Shown in pieces: positions 7,384-15,907 of a DNA stretch of 55,129 bases. Numbering within the stretch: the first letter of the stretch is position 1; each line of letters begins with the position of its first letter. Where the stretch lies: NCBI GenBank assembly GCA_964467175.1, contig CAYXNY010000038.1:1-55129 (forward strand), given 5' to 3'. Source of the stretch: JAWAFD01 sp964467175 (GTDB lineage: Archaea > Micrarchaeota > Micrarchaeia > Anstonellales > J096). The notes under the pieces were generated by a model that worked only from the letters and a program-made list of their open reading frames with translations, ran no database searches and was not told the DNA's origin. Both the position numbers and the translations under genes were made by a program.

Positions 7384-8031
7384 ATGGCTCTTTTGGATGA
7401 AGAAACAAAAAACCAGCTAAGGAAAATGTTCTCAGGGCTGAGCGGAAAGGTTAAGCTGATTTTTTTCAAGCCTTCTGCCGGATGCCAGTTCTGCGCTCAG
7501 ATTGAAGAGCTTTTGAGCGAGGTTGCTTCTACGAGCAGCGCAATAAGCAAAGAAGCATACATATTAGAGAACGAAGAAGAGCTCGCGGAGAAATACAAGG
7601 TCGACAAAGCGCCGGCGATAATAATAGAAGGGAAAAACAAAGGGCTCGTGAGGTATTTTGGGATTCCCTCCGGCCATGAGTTTTCCGCATTCATTCAAGA
7701 TATAATCGATTCCTCAACCGGCGAGGTTGAGCTTCCCGAGGACCTAAAACAGCAGATTCTCAGGATAGATTTTCCGGTCCATATCCAGGTTTTTGTCACC
7801 CCAACCTGTCCTTACTGCCCGCCGGCTGTGAAGCTCGCGCATGATTTTGCGATTCTCAACGAGAATGTTGTCGCGGACATGGTCGAGGCGGTTGAATTTG
7901 GGGAGCTTGCGATGAGATATGGGGTTCAGGGCGTTCCAAAGACGGTTGTGAACGATAGGATTGAGCTTGAGGGAGCCTACCCCGCGGATATTGTTGTAAA
8001 GAGAATACTTGAACTGAAAGGGAAAGGTTAA
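7384..8031 (+). CDS. pdo: Protein disulfide oxidoreductase, two thioredoxin folds (glutaredoxin-like)
   Basis: Cytosolic dithiol-disulfide oxidoreductase that forms or shuffles protein disulfides in archaea. 215 residues with two active-site motifs, CQFC (34-37) and CPYC (142-145), each opening a thioredoxin unit; the cis-Pro loops KAPAI and GVPKT follow. This tandem layout is the archaeal PDO. A strong GGAGGGTGAG ribosome site precedes the ATG. LonB-like follows after 24 bases. Confidence 0.9.
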   Translation: MALLDEETKNQLRKMFSGLSGKVKLIFFKPSAGCQFCAQIEELLSEVASTSSAISKEAYILENEEELAEKYKVDKAPAIIIEGKNKGLVRYFGIPSGHEFSAFIQDIIDSSTGEVELPEDLKQQILRIDFPVHIQVFVTPTCPYCPPAVKLAHDFAILNENVVADMVEAVEFGELAMRYGVQGVPKTVVNDRIELEGAYPADIVVKRILELKGKG

Positions 8032-8055
8032 AAATAACCTCCCTCCTATTTTTTC

Positions 8056-9435
8056 ATGGCCTTGCCTTTCAAGACAACAGCGGAGATAAAGATACCAGAG
8101 GACCCTTTCGAAAGAATAATAGGGCAGGAAAAGGCAGTAAGGTTTGCGAAGATTGCGGCAAAACAAAAGAGGCATCTTCTTCTGGTCGGCCCTCCTGGAA
8201 CGGGAAAGAGTCTGATCGCAAAGGCGATGGCGTCTATTCTCCCAAAACCAAGATTCCAGATTTCTGTTTTTCCGAATGAAAAGAGGCCGGAAAGACCGGT
8301 TTTGAAAATCGAAACTTCTGAAGAAATCGGCGAGAAAGAGGAAAAAGAGTTCGGAAAGCTTGTCCATCCGTTCGAGGTTCCCGGCGACATTGCCGAGGAG
8401 CTGGGGTACAGGTGCAGAAGATGCTTTGAGCTCAGCGCACCTTCTCTGGATTTCTGCCCTAACTGCGGGGCAAAAAAACAGCCCGAAGCATTGCTCGATG
8501 TTTTTGGTGCAAAATCGAGAAGAAAAAAATATGTTAGCTTTAAAGGGATTGTTTATGAGGCCTACGACGAAGGAAGGATAAGGGTACTTTCAGACGAGGA
8601 GGCGAAAAGGATAAGGGAAACCGGAGTTCTTCCAAAAAAGAAGATTCTTGTTCCGCTCAACCGCCCAACATTCGTCCGCGCAGTCGGTGCAAGCGAAGCC
8701 GAGCTTCTCGGAGATGTTGAGCACGACCCGTACGGAGGCCATCCTGAGATGGGAATTCCACCCTACCTCCGCGTTGTTCCCGGAGCGATCCACGAAGCCC
8801 ACGAGGGAGTTTTGTTCATAGATGAGCTTTCCTCTCTTTCAAAAGAGTTGCAGAAGAGCATCCTTACCGCGCTTCAGGAGAAAAAATTTCCAATTGTTGG
8901 AAGAAACCCCGGAAGCGCCGGTGCGGTGGTGAAGGTTGAAGATGCCCCCTGCGACTTTCTTCTGGTTGGAGCGCTTAACATAACCGACCTGGACTCTATC
9001 CTTCCAGCACTTAGAAACAGGATAAAAGGGGACGGGTACGAAGTGCTGATGGATGTTTTCATGGAAGATAACGAGAAAAACAGGCAGAAAATTGCACAGT
9101 TCGTTGCCCAGGAGATAGTTTTTGATGGGAGGGTTCCGCATGCAAAAAGAGAAGCGGTTGAGGAAATAATAGCGTACGCAAAAAAGGTTGCAAAATCCGT
9201 CGATGGCGCGGCTGGATTAACGCTTAGGTTAAGGACGCTCAGCGGAATCGTGAGGCTTGCAGGAGATATCGCAGTTGAAGAAGGTTCAAAACTCATAGAA
9301 AAAAAGCATGTGAGAAACGCAATAGATAACGCAAAAAGCATAGAAGAGCAACTCTCTGAAAAATACTCCAACGCTTACAGGGCCGGAATCGCGGACTACG
9401 GATTAGAAGAAAAAAAACAAAGCGGAATAGAATAA
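8056..9435 (+). CDS. LonB-type AAA+ ATPase with zinc ribbon and no protease domain
   Basis: 459 residues. Walker A GPPGTGKS at 45-52, Walker B VLFIDE at 252-257, an arginine-finger region (LPALRNRIKGDG) and an AAA lid helix bundle to the C-terminus: the archaeal LonB ATPase arrangement, where a long insert lies between Walker A and B. In standard LonB that insert holds membrane helices. Here it holds C120-x2-C123 and C134-x2-C137, a zinc ribbon, and no hydrophobic segment. The chain ends at DYGLEEKKQSGIE, before the Ser-Lys protease domain should begin. No frameshifted remnant follows, so it is probably a stand-alone ATPase/unfoldase or one half of a split Lon. Confidence 0.8.
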   Translation: MALPFKTTAEIKIPEDPFERIIGQEKAVRFAKIAAKQKRHLLLVGPPGTGKSLIAKAMASILPKPRFQISVFPNEKRPERPVLKIETSEEIGEKEEKEFGKLVHPFEVPGDIAEELGYRCRRCFELSAPSLDFCPNCGAKKQPEALLDVFGAKSRRKKYVSFKGIVYEAYDEGRIRVLSDEEAKRIRETGVLPKKKILVPLNRPTFVRAVGASEAELLGDVEHDPYGGHPEMGIPPYLRVVPGAIHEAHEGVLFIDELSSLSKELQKSILTALQEKKFPIVGRNPGSAGAVVKVEDAPCDFLLVGALNITDLDSILPALRNRIKGDGYEVLMDVFMEDNEKNRQKIAQFVAQEIVFDGRVPHAKREAVEEIIAYAKKVAKSVDGAAGLTLRLRTLSGIVRLAGDIAVEEGSKLIEKKHVRNAIDNAKSIEEQLSEKYSNAYRAGIADYGLEEKKQSGIE

Positions 9436-9504
9436 ACCGCTAGAACCGATTCGATACCACGTTTCCTTGGAGTTAAACTTGAAACAAAAAAGTATTTTCA
9501 AAAG

Positions 9505-9790
9505 TTAGAGGGGGCGAAGCCCCCTATGAGGTTTGTCTCGCCAGGGGGGTATTACCCCACGACTAGGGGGCTCTTAATATATCCTAAACGCCCCCTTACT
9601 CGCCTACCCCCTTATGTAATTCTTAAGCTTAGGGGGACTTCGTCCCCCTCTTACCCCCAAATGAGTTGAAAATAAGCGAAGGGGGGCGAGGCGGAATCGA
9701 GCGCAATAGCACGAGAGACTTGAGCGAAGCTCAAGTGGATAAGCGCCAGGGGGGTATTACCCTCCGGGGCTTATGGGGGAGAAAGGGGAA
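9505..9790. repeat. GC-rich palindromic intergenic repeat region, copy 1
   Basis: The gene-free stretch 9436-9839 is mostly repeats. Hairpins with a GAA or TTC loop occur at 9509-9525 (AGGGGGC/GCCCCCT), 9631-9649 (AGGGGGAC/GTCCCCCT) and 9719-9737 (ACTTGAGC/GCTCAAGT). The palindrome GGGGGTATTACCCC occurs near 9545 and 9749. A block at 9651-9696 (CCCCCAAATGAGTTGA... GCGAAGGGGGGCGAGG) recurs at 30.56 kb with about one mismatch. I see no gene here. Confidence 0.8.
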
Positions 9791-9839
9791 GGGCATTAAA
9801 AGTAGTCTGGGGGGTGAGCGCCCTTCCCCACTGCCTTGC

Positions 9840-10253
9840 CTAAATAAAGTAGTATACCTTTTTTCCTGCCTGTTTTTTCCTAAGCAGGCCTGATTCGTAA
9901 AGCCTGTTCAGCCTCTGCGAAGCGGCGTTCCTTCCTTTGTAGTTGAACTTCTTCTGCACATCCTCAGCCGTCACCTTTCCTATCTCCTTAACAAACTCCA
10001 TCATTGCTTCATCTGTTTCTGAAAGGATCGCTTCTTCCGGCCCTTCCACTCCAAGCCTTTTCTCTATCGCTTCCAATCTTGCGGTCAAAGTCTTCATCAG
10101 CCTGTTCGTGTTTTCCCTTTCTTCAGTGAGCTTCGCTAGGAGTACTGCGATCAGCAGGGGCTCTTCCTTCAGCTTCTTCGCAATTCTTTTCGCTTCATTC
10201 TCAACTTCTTCCTCGAACCGAGGAGAGAAAGTTTTATAAACATCATCCTTCAT
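9840..10253 (-). CDS. Coiled-coil/winged-helix DNA-binding protein
   Basis: 137 residues. An N-terminal charged helix or coiled coil (residues 12-68, FEEEVENEAKRIAKKLKEE and LTARLEAIEKRLGVEG) is followed by a winged-helix unit (about 80-137: VTAEDVQKKFNYKGRNAASQ, then SGLLRKKQAGKKVYYF). It is probably a transcription factor that dimerises through the coil. It is divergent from the 10349 gene, with palindromes between them, so autoregulation is plausible. The specific family is not recognised. Confidence 0.7.
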   Translation of the reverse strand: MKDDVYKTFSPRFEEEVENEAKRIAKKLKEEPLLIAVLLAKLTEERENTNRLMKTLTARLEAIEKRLGVEGPEEAILSETDEAMMEFVKEIGKVTAEDVQKKFNYKGRNAASQRLNRLYESGLLRKKQAGKKVYYFI

Positions 10254-10266
10254 TATACCACGCGGC

Positions 10267-10319
10267 TGTCATGCAAATGCCATGACATGCTCATATTATG
10301 ATCATGATTATATCATGAT
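10267..10319. promoter_or_regulatory. Palindromic operator candidates between divergent genes
   Basis: Two palindromic elements fill the 95-base gap between the winged-helix gene and the HTH/PIN operon. TGTCATG (10267-10273) pairs with CATGACA (10281-10287). The self-complementary octamer ATCATGAT occurs at 10301-10308 and again at 10312-10319, 11 bases apart, about one helical turn. TTTTATAA at about 10323-10330 is the TATA box of the rightward operon, so a bound protein would cover both promoters. Confidence 0.6.
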
Positions 10320-10348
10320 ACATTTTATAAACCTTTCGGTTGGTCCTT

Positions 10349-10876
10349 ATGTCCATAAAAGAAATTTTCGATGAAATGGCCGGTGCATTCAGGAGAAAAA
10401 ACTCCAGGCACATGAGAAAACTTAACGATAAGATAATGATAGAAACGGCCATACAATTCTCCAAGGAGATGTACGAGCTGGCGGTTATAAGCTATGTTCT
10501 CGGAAAAATACTCTCAAAGCCACGGTTCTATTCATCCCAGTACAAGCAGAATATGAACGCGATACAGAATACTCTTGAGCTTGCGAGGAAAGCAAAGGAC
10601 CCGTTGAAATTAGTTCCGACGCTTGAAAGAGAGGTCGGAAGGCTGGAAAGCGAGGACCCGCGCTTCGTGGTGGACCTATTCACAAAAGGAAGGCTGAAGA
10701 TGGCGGCGATATTCTACGCGCAGGGCTTTTCTCTCGGAAGGGCTTCTGAGATTACGGGCATTCCAAAAAGCGAAATTCTTTCCTATGCAGGAAAGACGAT
10801 GATGTTTGAAAAGGTAAAAACCGAGATAAGCGTGGAAAAAAGGCTTCATTTTGCAAGGGAGGCCCTGGGTGCATAA
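10349..10876 (+). CDS. HTH-containing protein coupled to a PIN nuclease
   Basis: 175 residues, start ATG (MSIKEIFDEM) about 19 bases after a TATA box, consistent with a leaderless mRNA. The body is helical. The C-terminal 60 residues carry a helix-turn-helix-like segment (FSLGRASEITGIPKSEILSY). The next gene, a PIN protein, begins 1 base after its stop, so the two are translated together. It could be a DNA-binding partner or antitoxin-like regulator of the PIN protein, or a housekeeping RNA-processing pair; the sequence does not decide. Confidence 0.65.
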   Translation: MSIKEIFDEMAGAFRRKNSRHMRKLNDKIMIETAIQFSKEMYELAVISYVLGKILSKPRFYSSQYKQNMNAIQNTLELARKAKDPLKLVPTLEREVGRLESEDPRFVVDLFTKGRLKMAAIFYAQGFSLGRASEITGIPKSEILSYAGKTMMFEKVKTEISVEKRLHFAREALGA

Positions 10877-10877
10877 T

Positions 10878-11561
10878 ATGGCGAACGAAAAATACATTCT
10901 CTGCGACTCCTCTTCCCTCATATCTCTTACAGACACTTGCTTGGAGACAATCCTGCGGTTCTTCCACAGGAGCAACGTGCTTTTCATCATCCCCCCAAGC
11001 GTTGAGTACGAGATCATCACAAGACCGCTGAAAATGACGATGAAGGCATACCAGTTCTCGGCGATGAGGCTCAAAAAACTCATAGAGGACGAGGTGCTCA
11101 TGAAAGTAGAGGCGGAGACAGACGCGCCCGCGAAGGAAATTCTCGAGCTGACCAACAGCATATTCTTTGCAAAGGGAAAGCCCCTCCATATGGTTGATAT
11201 GGGGGAGGCGGAGATGATCGCTCTTGCAAAAAGTTTGAAAATCAAAACCCTGCTCATGGATGAGAGGACCACCAGAATGCTTGTGGAAGCGCCCTTCGAA
11301 ATAAAGGACCACTTGGAAGAAGAGCTTAGGGTGAATGTAATGGTTAACAGCAGCCACCTCCAGAAATTTTCGGACATTGTAAGCGGAATGAGAGTAATAA
11401 GGAGCTCTGAGCTTGTTGCTGTTGCGTATGAAAAGGGGTATTTTGACAATTTCGGAGCGGATAAAAAGAAGATGCTTGAAGCCGCCCTGTACAAAACAAA
11501 GTTCTCCGGCTGTAGCGTAAGGTTTGATGAGATTGAAGAATTTATGAGGATAGAACAATGA
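10878..11561 (+). CDS. PIN-domain protein (predicted RNase)
   Basis: 227 residues starting MANEKYILCDSSSL. PIN-type acidic residues are visible: CDSSSL at the N-terminus, a Glu in PSVEYEI, GEAEMIALAK in the middle and LLMDERTTR after it, in the order of a PIN nuclease site. A C-terminal extension of about 70 residues follows. PIN proteins cleave RNA with Mg/Mn; the target is unknown. The operon with the HTH gene upstream and the ATGA overlap with the XPF nuclease gene downstream resemble a constitutive nucleic-acid-processing cluster more than a free toxin-antitoxin pair. Confidence 0.75.
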   Translation: MANEKYILCDSSSLISLTDTCLETILRFFHRSNVLFIIPPSVEYEIITRPLKMTMKAYQFSAMRLKKLIEDEVLMKVEAETDAPAKEILELTNSIFFAKGKPLHMVDMGEAEMIALAKSLKIKTLLMDERTTRMLVEAPFEIKDHLEEELRVNVMVNSSHLQKFSDIVSGMRVIRSSELVAVAYEKGYFDNFGADKKKMLEAALYKTKFSGCSVRFDEIEEFMRIEQ

Positions 11562-12235
11562 GCGAGCAGACATTCATTTCAAATTCTCCCCCAAAAAACA
11601 TTACGATAGTTGTTGACTACCGCGAAGACCCAGATATCGCGATGAGTTTAAAAGAAATGGGGGCGGATGTAAAAGTTCAAACCCTTCCTGTCGGAGATTT
11701 TCTGACCTCATCCGAGACAGTGGTGGAAAGAAAAACCCGCGGGGATTTTGAGAATTCCATAATAGACGGAAGGCTTTTCAAGCAATTGGAGAACATGAAA
11801 CTAAATTACAAAAATGTGGCCGTCGTTGTAGAAGGGGCAAAGGGCGAGGAAAGGATAAGAAAGGAGGCGCTGCTCGGAGCATACGCTTCCATAATCGCGG
11901 ACTACAACGCGGCGGTGTTTTTCACCCAGAACAAATTCCGCACCGCCGAATTGATTTTTGCGATCGCAAAGCACGAGCAGCTGGTCGGAAAAAAACCCCT
12001 CCGCCTATTCGCAAAAAGAAAGGCATCCACGCTGAGAGAACAGCAGATAATGCTTGTTGAAGCCCTCCCTACTATCGGCAGAAAAAAAGCAGAAACCCTG
12101 CTGAAGCATTTCGGCTCTGTAAAAAAACTTGCAAACGCTTCGGTGAAAGAGCTTTGCGAGGTTGAAGGCATTGGCGAAAAAAGGGCAAAAATAATTTTTG
12201 ATATTTTTTCAAAGAAATTCAAAAGGAATGAATAG
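11558..12235 (+). CDS. xpf: XPF/Mus81-family structure-specific endonuclease
   Basis: Cuts branched or flapped DNA during repair and fork restart. 225 residues: ERCC4 nuclease domain with the signature ERKTRGD at 57-63 (ERKxxxD), then a tandem helix-hairpin-helix at about 165-223 (LPTIGRKKAETLLKHFG; VEGIGEKRAKII). No helicase domain is attached, so it is the short crenarchaeal-type form rather than Hef. The start overlaps the PIN gene stop. It converges with the next gene, overlapping by 17 bases. Confidence 0.93.
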   Translation: MSEQTFISNSPPKNITIVVDYREDPDIAMSLKEMGADVKVQTLPVGDFLTSSETVVERKTRGDFENSIIDGRLFKQLENMKLNYKNVAVVVEGAKGEERIRKEALLGAYASIIADYNAAVFFTQNKFRTAELIFAIAKHEQLVGKKPLRLFAKRKASTLREQQIMLVEALPTIGRKKAETLLKHFGSVKKLANASVKELCEVEGIGEKRAKIIFDIFSKKFKRNE

Positions 12236-13094
12236 CGGTTTCCTGGTTTTTCGTCCTTTCTAAAATTTCATCCGGCTTTGCGGCCCACAACCCGGATTCT
12301 AGGTCAAATTCAAAATATTTAGACGGTTTGTATGAATAAACAAAATGCGCGGTCGAAACACTCAGCCTCGGCCATAGATTGAGCGGCAGAAAGGCCGGAA
12401 CAATACCAACGTAGTTTTCTTTGTAGTCTTTCGCCACCATGGCTGCAATTCCGAATATTGCATCAGGCCAATGCCTGTAATGCTTTCTTATTCCGGCCGG
12501 AATATGGCTATAAACATCGCTCTGCAGTACGCTGATCCTTAGCATCCCATCGCGAATTTCCCAGTATGCGAAAGCCATACCTATATCGTAGGTGCCCGCA
12601 TAATCCGGCATTTTCTTGAGGTCTTCCTCCCTTTTCGGAATAATGTAAATCCCAGGATACGCGAATACTTCGGTGGGTTCGTTTATAAAATAAACAAAAG
12701 GCCTTTTGCCATTTAGAGAAAACTCACCATCAACTTTCGGTATTACTTTCCAGTCTTTTATATCCTCAAGGCATGTTTCGGCGTACAAAATTTTCATCCT
12801 TTCATTTAGTGTTCTCCCATCATCCAAGTAATTCTCTAATTCAGCTTCATATAACATATGCACTCTTTCCAAAATATGTCTCTTCAGAGGAAGGCCCCAT
12901 CGCTTTAGTTTTTCTTTGTATAGTTCAACCAAGGCGTTTGGGAGCCAAACCCTTTCGAGCTCCTTCATGTCCCTTCTTTTTATTTCATCATATTGCATGC
13001 CTACTGTTGAAAGCACCTGCTTTGGCGGTATATCTGGTTTGCCGGGTTTAAGTTCTTCTATTCTTTTGAGCGCTATTTTATACAAGCTGCTCAT
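12219..13094 (-). CDS. Conserved-looking protein of unknown function
   Basis: 291 residues from MSSLYKIALKR. A TTTTAAAA element about 25-30 bases upstream of this ATG supports it over the GTG at 13142. A mixed alpha/beta protein, with a helical N-terminal half and a C-terminal part rich in aromatic residues (GMAFAYWEIRDG; HYRHWPDAIFGIAAMVAKDY). No signal peptide, no membrane segment, and no motif I can name. Confidence 0.65.
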   Translation of the reverse strand: MSSLYKIALKRIEELKPGKPDIPPKQVLSTVGMQYDEIKRRDMKELERVWLPNALVELYKEKLKRWGLPLKRHILERVHMLYEAELENYLDDGRTLNERMKILYAETCLEDIKDWKVIPKVDGEFSLNGKRPFVYFINEPTEVFAYPGIYIIPKREEDLKKMPDYAGTYDIGMAFAYWEIRDGMLRISVLQSDVYSHIPAGIRKHYRHWPDAIFGIAAMVAKDYKENYVGIVPAFLPLNLWPRLSVSTAHFVYSYKPSKYFEFDLESGLWAAKPDEILERTKNQETAIHSF

Positions 13095-13160
13095 GTGTAT
13101 ATTTATAGGCAGATATGTTTTTAAAACAAACTTTTTAAGCACTTCCCCTCAACCTTGCAT

Positions 13161-14042
13161 ATGCCTTCCATCCCCCTGGGAGAAATAGAGGTCGGGCTTG
13201 ATTCAAAAGAAGGCGATATCTCTTTTTTGAGCCACGCCCATCTTGACCATGTCAGCCCGGTTAAAGGTGCAAAAAAAATTATATGTAGCGAGGAGACAAG
13301 GATCATTTCCGGTTTGAACGCAGAGTTTTTTTCTTCTTTGGACGGGATAAAACTTGCGAACGCAGGCCATATGCCGGGTGCGAGGCAGCTGGTTGTTGAG
13401 AACGGAAGCAAAATAGTTTACACAGGCGACATCCGCCTGAAAGATGGAATACTCGAAAAGGGCGCTGAAATTATAGAATGCGACGAGCTTTACATCGAGG
13501 CAACCTACAACAGCCCGGAGTTCAGGTTTCCGGACCCGTTTGAGGTTTATGCAGACATTCAAAAATGGTTAAAAGAGAACGAAGAAAAAATAGTCATTTT
13601 CGGCGCCTACAAGCTTGGGAAGTCCCAAGAGATAATAAGGGTGATGAACGAGGCCGGAATAGCCCCTGTTGTTGAGAAGGAAATATGGGAGATAAACAAG
13701 AGGTACGAGAAAGCCGGAATAAAACTGGATTACGAGATTATTGGAAGCGAAGAGGCAGAGGAGCTGATGAGGTCCAAATTCGCCGCTATTGTTACCCCCA
13801 AAAAAGCAAAAAGGTATTTTGCGAAGCAGATAAGCGAGGCGTTTGAAAAATCAGCAGTATGCGCGGTTGCAACCGGCTGGGCGATAAAATACAGGTTCAA
13901 TGTTGATAAGGCGTTTCCTTTAAGCGACCATGCGGATTTCTACGACATCGTGGAGTACATAAAGCAAGCCAACCCTAAGAAAGTTAATTTTGTTCATGGG
14001 GGCGAAGGAAAAATCAGAGACTATTCAAATCATCCTTATTAG
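13161..14042 (+). CDS. Beta-CASP/metallo-beta-lactamase nuclease-like protein
   Basis: 293 residues. Metal-binding motif SHAHLDH near the N-terminus, then GHMPGARQ, YTGDI, the beta-CASP region (KLGKSQE) and a second SDHADF motif, so the catalytic core looks complete. Related archaeal proteins process RNA ends or DNA 3' phosphates/exonuclease substrates. The C-terminal tail after FVHGG is short and ends within the convergent kinase gene (18-base overlap), which may mean truncation. Start ATG 13161 (MPSIPLGEIEVG). Confidence 0.82.
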   Translation: MPSIPLGEIEVGLDSKEGDISFLSHAHLDHVSPVKGAKKIICSEETRIISGLNAEFFSSLDGIKLANAGHMPGARQLVVENGSKIVYTGDIRLKDGILEKGAEIIECDELYIEATYNSPEFRFPDPFEVYADIQKWLKENEEKIVIFGAYKLGKSQEIIRVMNEAGIAPVVEKEIWEINKRYEKAGIKLDYEIIGSEEAEELMRSKFAAIVTPKKAKRYFAKQISEAFEKSAVCAVATGWAIKYRFNVDKAFPLSDHADFYDIVEYIKQANPKKVNFVHGGEGKIRDYSNHPY

Positions 14043-14852
14043 TGGCTGCGTAATTGCCCTTGAGATATGCGCAGGCATCTTGAGTTTTGCATGGACCGCC
14101 TCAGCTTCCTTTAATATTTCAGATATGTTATCCGCTATTTCTCTGCTCTCAAGACCTATTCTGTACGCATCGATGAAGAGCGACGCCATCTTTTCGTCCG
14201 TTATCATTCCCAAATAGAAAGCGTTCGAGATAAACACGAGCAGGTCAAAACCATATCTCTCGCGATGCGTTTTTTGTTTTAGCCTCTGTGCTTTTTCCCA
14301 ATCTATTAATGTTAGAAGAGGCCTAGTCCCATTGTTTGGTGATACAATTATGTTGCCAAGCTTAGTATCGCCATGAACGATTGTGGGCGGATTATGCAGT
14401 CTTGCAAAAAGAAGACCTGTTTCGAGTACTAGATTTCGCAATTCTTCTTTATCTAGGCTTTCAAAACTTAAAAGGCTTAAAGGCACTCCTTCAACAACCC
14501 TTGTTATCAGAAAAGGTCCGCCTCTTTCCGCTTCTCCATATCCGATAGGCTCCGTCCCGGCTAAAGGTTTTTCCTTATATACCATATAAGTTTTTTCATA
14601 TTCTTTATCTGCTCTTTTTTTGAATTTTAGCGCACCGTAAAAAAATTCTTTTTGATGCGGCTCTTTGAGCAGTATCCTCCTGATGCGCCTTCCTTCTCCC
14701 GGCGGCATGTGTAGCTCCAGATGGTCTATAAAAATATCGCTGTTCTTGAAAGCGTTTCTTATTTTTCTCGCATAATTTTTTTTATTGCTAACCACCCGAA
14801 CATTTCCGTATTCTCCATTACTATTAACGGTCAGCTCAATTTGCGGCCTCAT
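14025..14852 (-). CDS. Protein kinase-like protein (RIO/lipopolysaccharide-kinase-like)
   Basis: 275 residues. Catalytic loop IVHGDTKLGN (HGD at 160-162) and metal-binding IDWEKA (DWE at 184-186, replacing DFG): the atypical kinase pattern seen in RIO, Bud32 and Kdo/WaaP-like kinases. A candidate glutamate or lysine for the nucleotide lobe lies in YMVYKEKPL. It is not Bud32 by length. Substrate unknown. Transcribed alone, divergent from the Fic gene. Confidence 0.7.
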   Translation of the reverse strand: MRPQIELTVNSNGEYGNVRVVSNKKNYARKIRNAFKNSDIFIDHLELHMPPGEGRRIRRILLKEPHQKEFFYGALKFKKRADKEYEKTYMVYKEKPLAGTEPIGYGEAERGGPFLITRVVEGVPLSLLSFESLDKEELRNLVLETGLLFARLHNPPTIVHGDTKLGNIIVSPNNGTRPLLTLIDWEKAQRLKQKTHRERYGFDLLVFISNAFYLGMITDEKMASLFIDAYRIGLESREIADNISEILKEAEAVHAKLKMPAHISRAITQPLIRMI

Positions 14853-14972
14853 GCAGATATGTTATGCGAGCGCAGATATTTAATCTTTTTGGGCAAATCT
14901 CGAGAGCCCGTCCGAGCTTTTTGAACCTTACCCATAATGAGATTTTTAAATCTTTCATCCATAAACCCCGTC

Positions 14973-15851
14973 ATGGAAATTAAAGCAACATTATGTAGGC
15001 TCAGAAGAGAGCATATCTCAATATCCAGCGAAAAAACAATGTCGCAGATTGAACACCTAAAACACAGATGCGACGGCTATCGTTCTACGAAATTCTACGC
15101 GGGCATCAGCAAAATGATGTTTCATGTGCTTGAAGAGGATGCATACCGCCATTCTCAGCAGCTTGAGAAGGTGAAAAGAAAACGCATGAACAATTTTCAG
15201 GATATATACAATAAGAGCAAAGGTCTCTATGAAGAAAACAGAACAAAGATAGATAGATCCTTTTTGTTTGAAATGGCAAGACTTTCGGCGCCCGAAGTTT
15301 TTGGAAATTCCCGCATTAATAGATTCAGGCATATTCCCGCGAGAATCTGCGGGAACTTAGATTTCTACACCCCGCCTGAACCATACCTTATCAGTAGCAT
15401 TATGGAAGATTTTAATTGGGTGATGAATTCGCAGATTTTTGAGGGCTTTAGCGGTTCTGTGAACCGGGCGCTTCTTTTTCATTTCTGGTTCGTGATGATA
15501 CATCCATTGGAGGATGGGAACGGGAGAACCGCAAGGCATGTACAAAATATTATTCTTCTAAAGCACAGAATACCCCCAGTTCTTATTCCGTCTGAAGAAA
15601 GAGACGATTATTTAGACAAACTTGAACTTGCTTCGATTTCTGCGAAAAGTAGAGCGAGGGATATATGGTCTACTCTCTATGAAAAGCGCGATGAATTCAG
15701 CAGTTGCAACCCTCTCGAAAAAAACAATCTATTAGTTAAGTTGTACCTAAGCCCCACTAAGCACGAGACAACGTTTTATAACTATCTTGCCTCCAAGATA
15801 GTTGATGGTTTCCACTCTATTCTTTCTGCGCTTGAAAATAGACGTCGCTGA
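14973..15851 (+). CDS. Fic-domain protein (AMP transferase family)
   Basis: 292 residues. The Fic active-site motif is intact, HPLEDGNGRTAR at residues 177-188, so it should transfer AMP (or another nucleotide part) to a protein hydroxyl. The 80 residues before it contain the usual Fic helices. A helical C-terminal part could be a wing or partner-binding unit. Start MEIKATLCRL, about 22 bases after a TTTTTAAAT box. No separate antitoxin gene is adjacent. Target unknown; Fic genes are often horizontally acquired. Confidence 0.85.
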   Translation: MEIKATLCRLRREHISISSEKTMSQIEHLKHRCDGYRSTKFYAGISKMMFHVLEEDAYRHSQQLEKVKRKRMNNFQDIYNKSKGLYEENRTKIDRSFLFEMARLSAPEVFGNSRINRFRHIPARICGNLDFYTPPEPYLISSIMEDFNWVMNSQIFEGFSGSVNRALLFHFWFVMIHPLEDGNGRTARHVQNIILLKHRIPPVLIPSEERDDYLDKLELASISAKSRARDIWSTLYEKRDEFSSCNPLEKNNLLVKLYLSPTKHETTFYNYLASKIVDGFHSILSALENRRR

Positions 15852-15907
15852 CCGCCCGGAACCTACCCCTAAAGAAGTTTTTAAACCCTTCCCCATAAAT
15901 CTGGTTC

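Noticed and set aside
9631..9649. Perfect hairpin AGGGGGAC/GTCCCCCT as a bacterial-type terminator
   Set aside because: No T-tract follows, and archaeal termination relies on T-runs; it is better read as a unit of the repeat family.
9436..9665. Frameshifted protease domain of LonB after the stop at 9435
   Set aside because: No frame downstream shows the Lon Ser-Lys motifs; the sequence turns directly into repeats.
9436..9840. Possible CRISPR array in the repeat-rich gap
   Set aside because: Repeats are palindromic, irregularly spaced and of different lengths; no regular spacers and no cas genes.
9666..9893. 75-residue reading frame in the GC-rich repeat region
   Set aside because: It reads through palindromes and G-runs, has no ribosome site and overlaps the winged-helix gene end; translation is repeat-derived low complexity.
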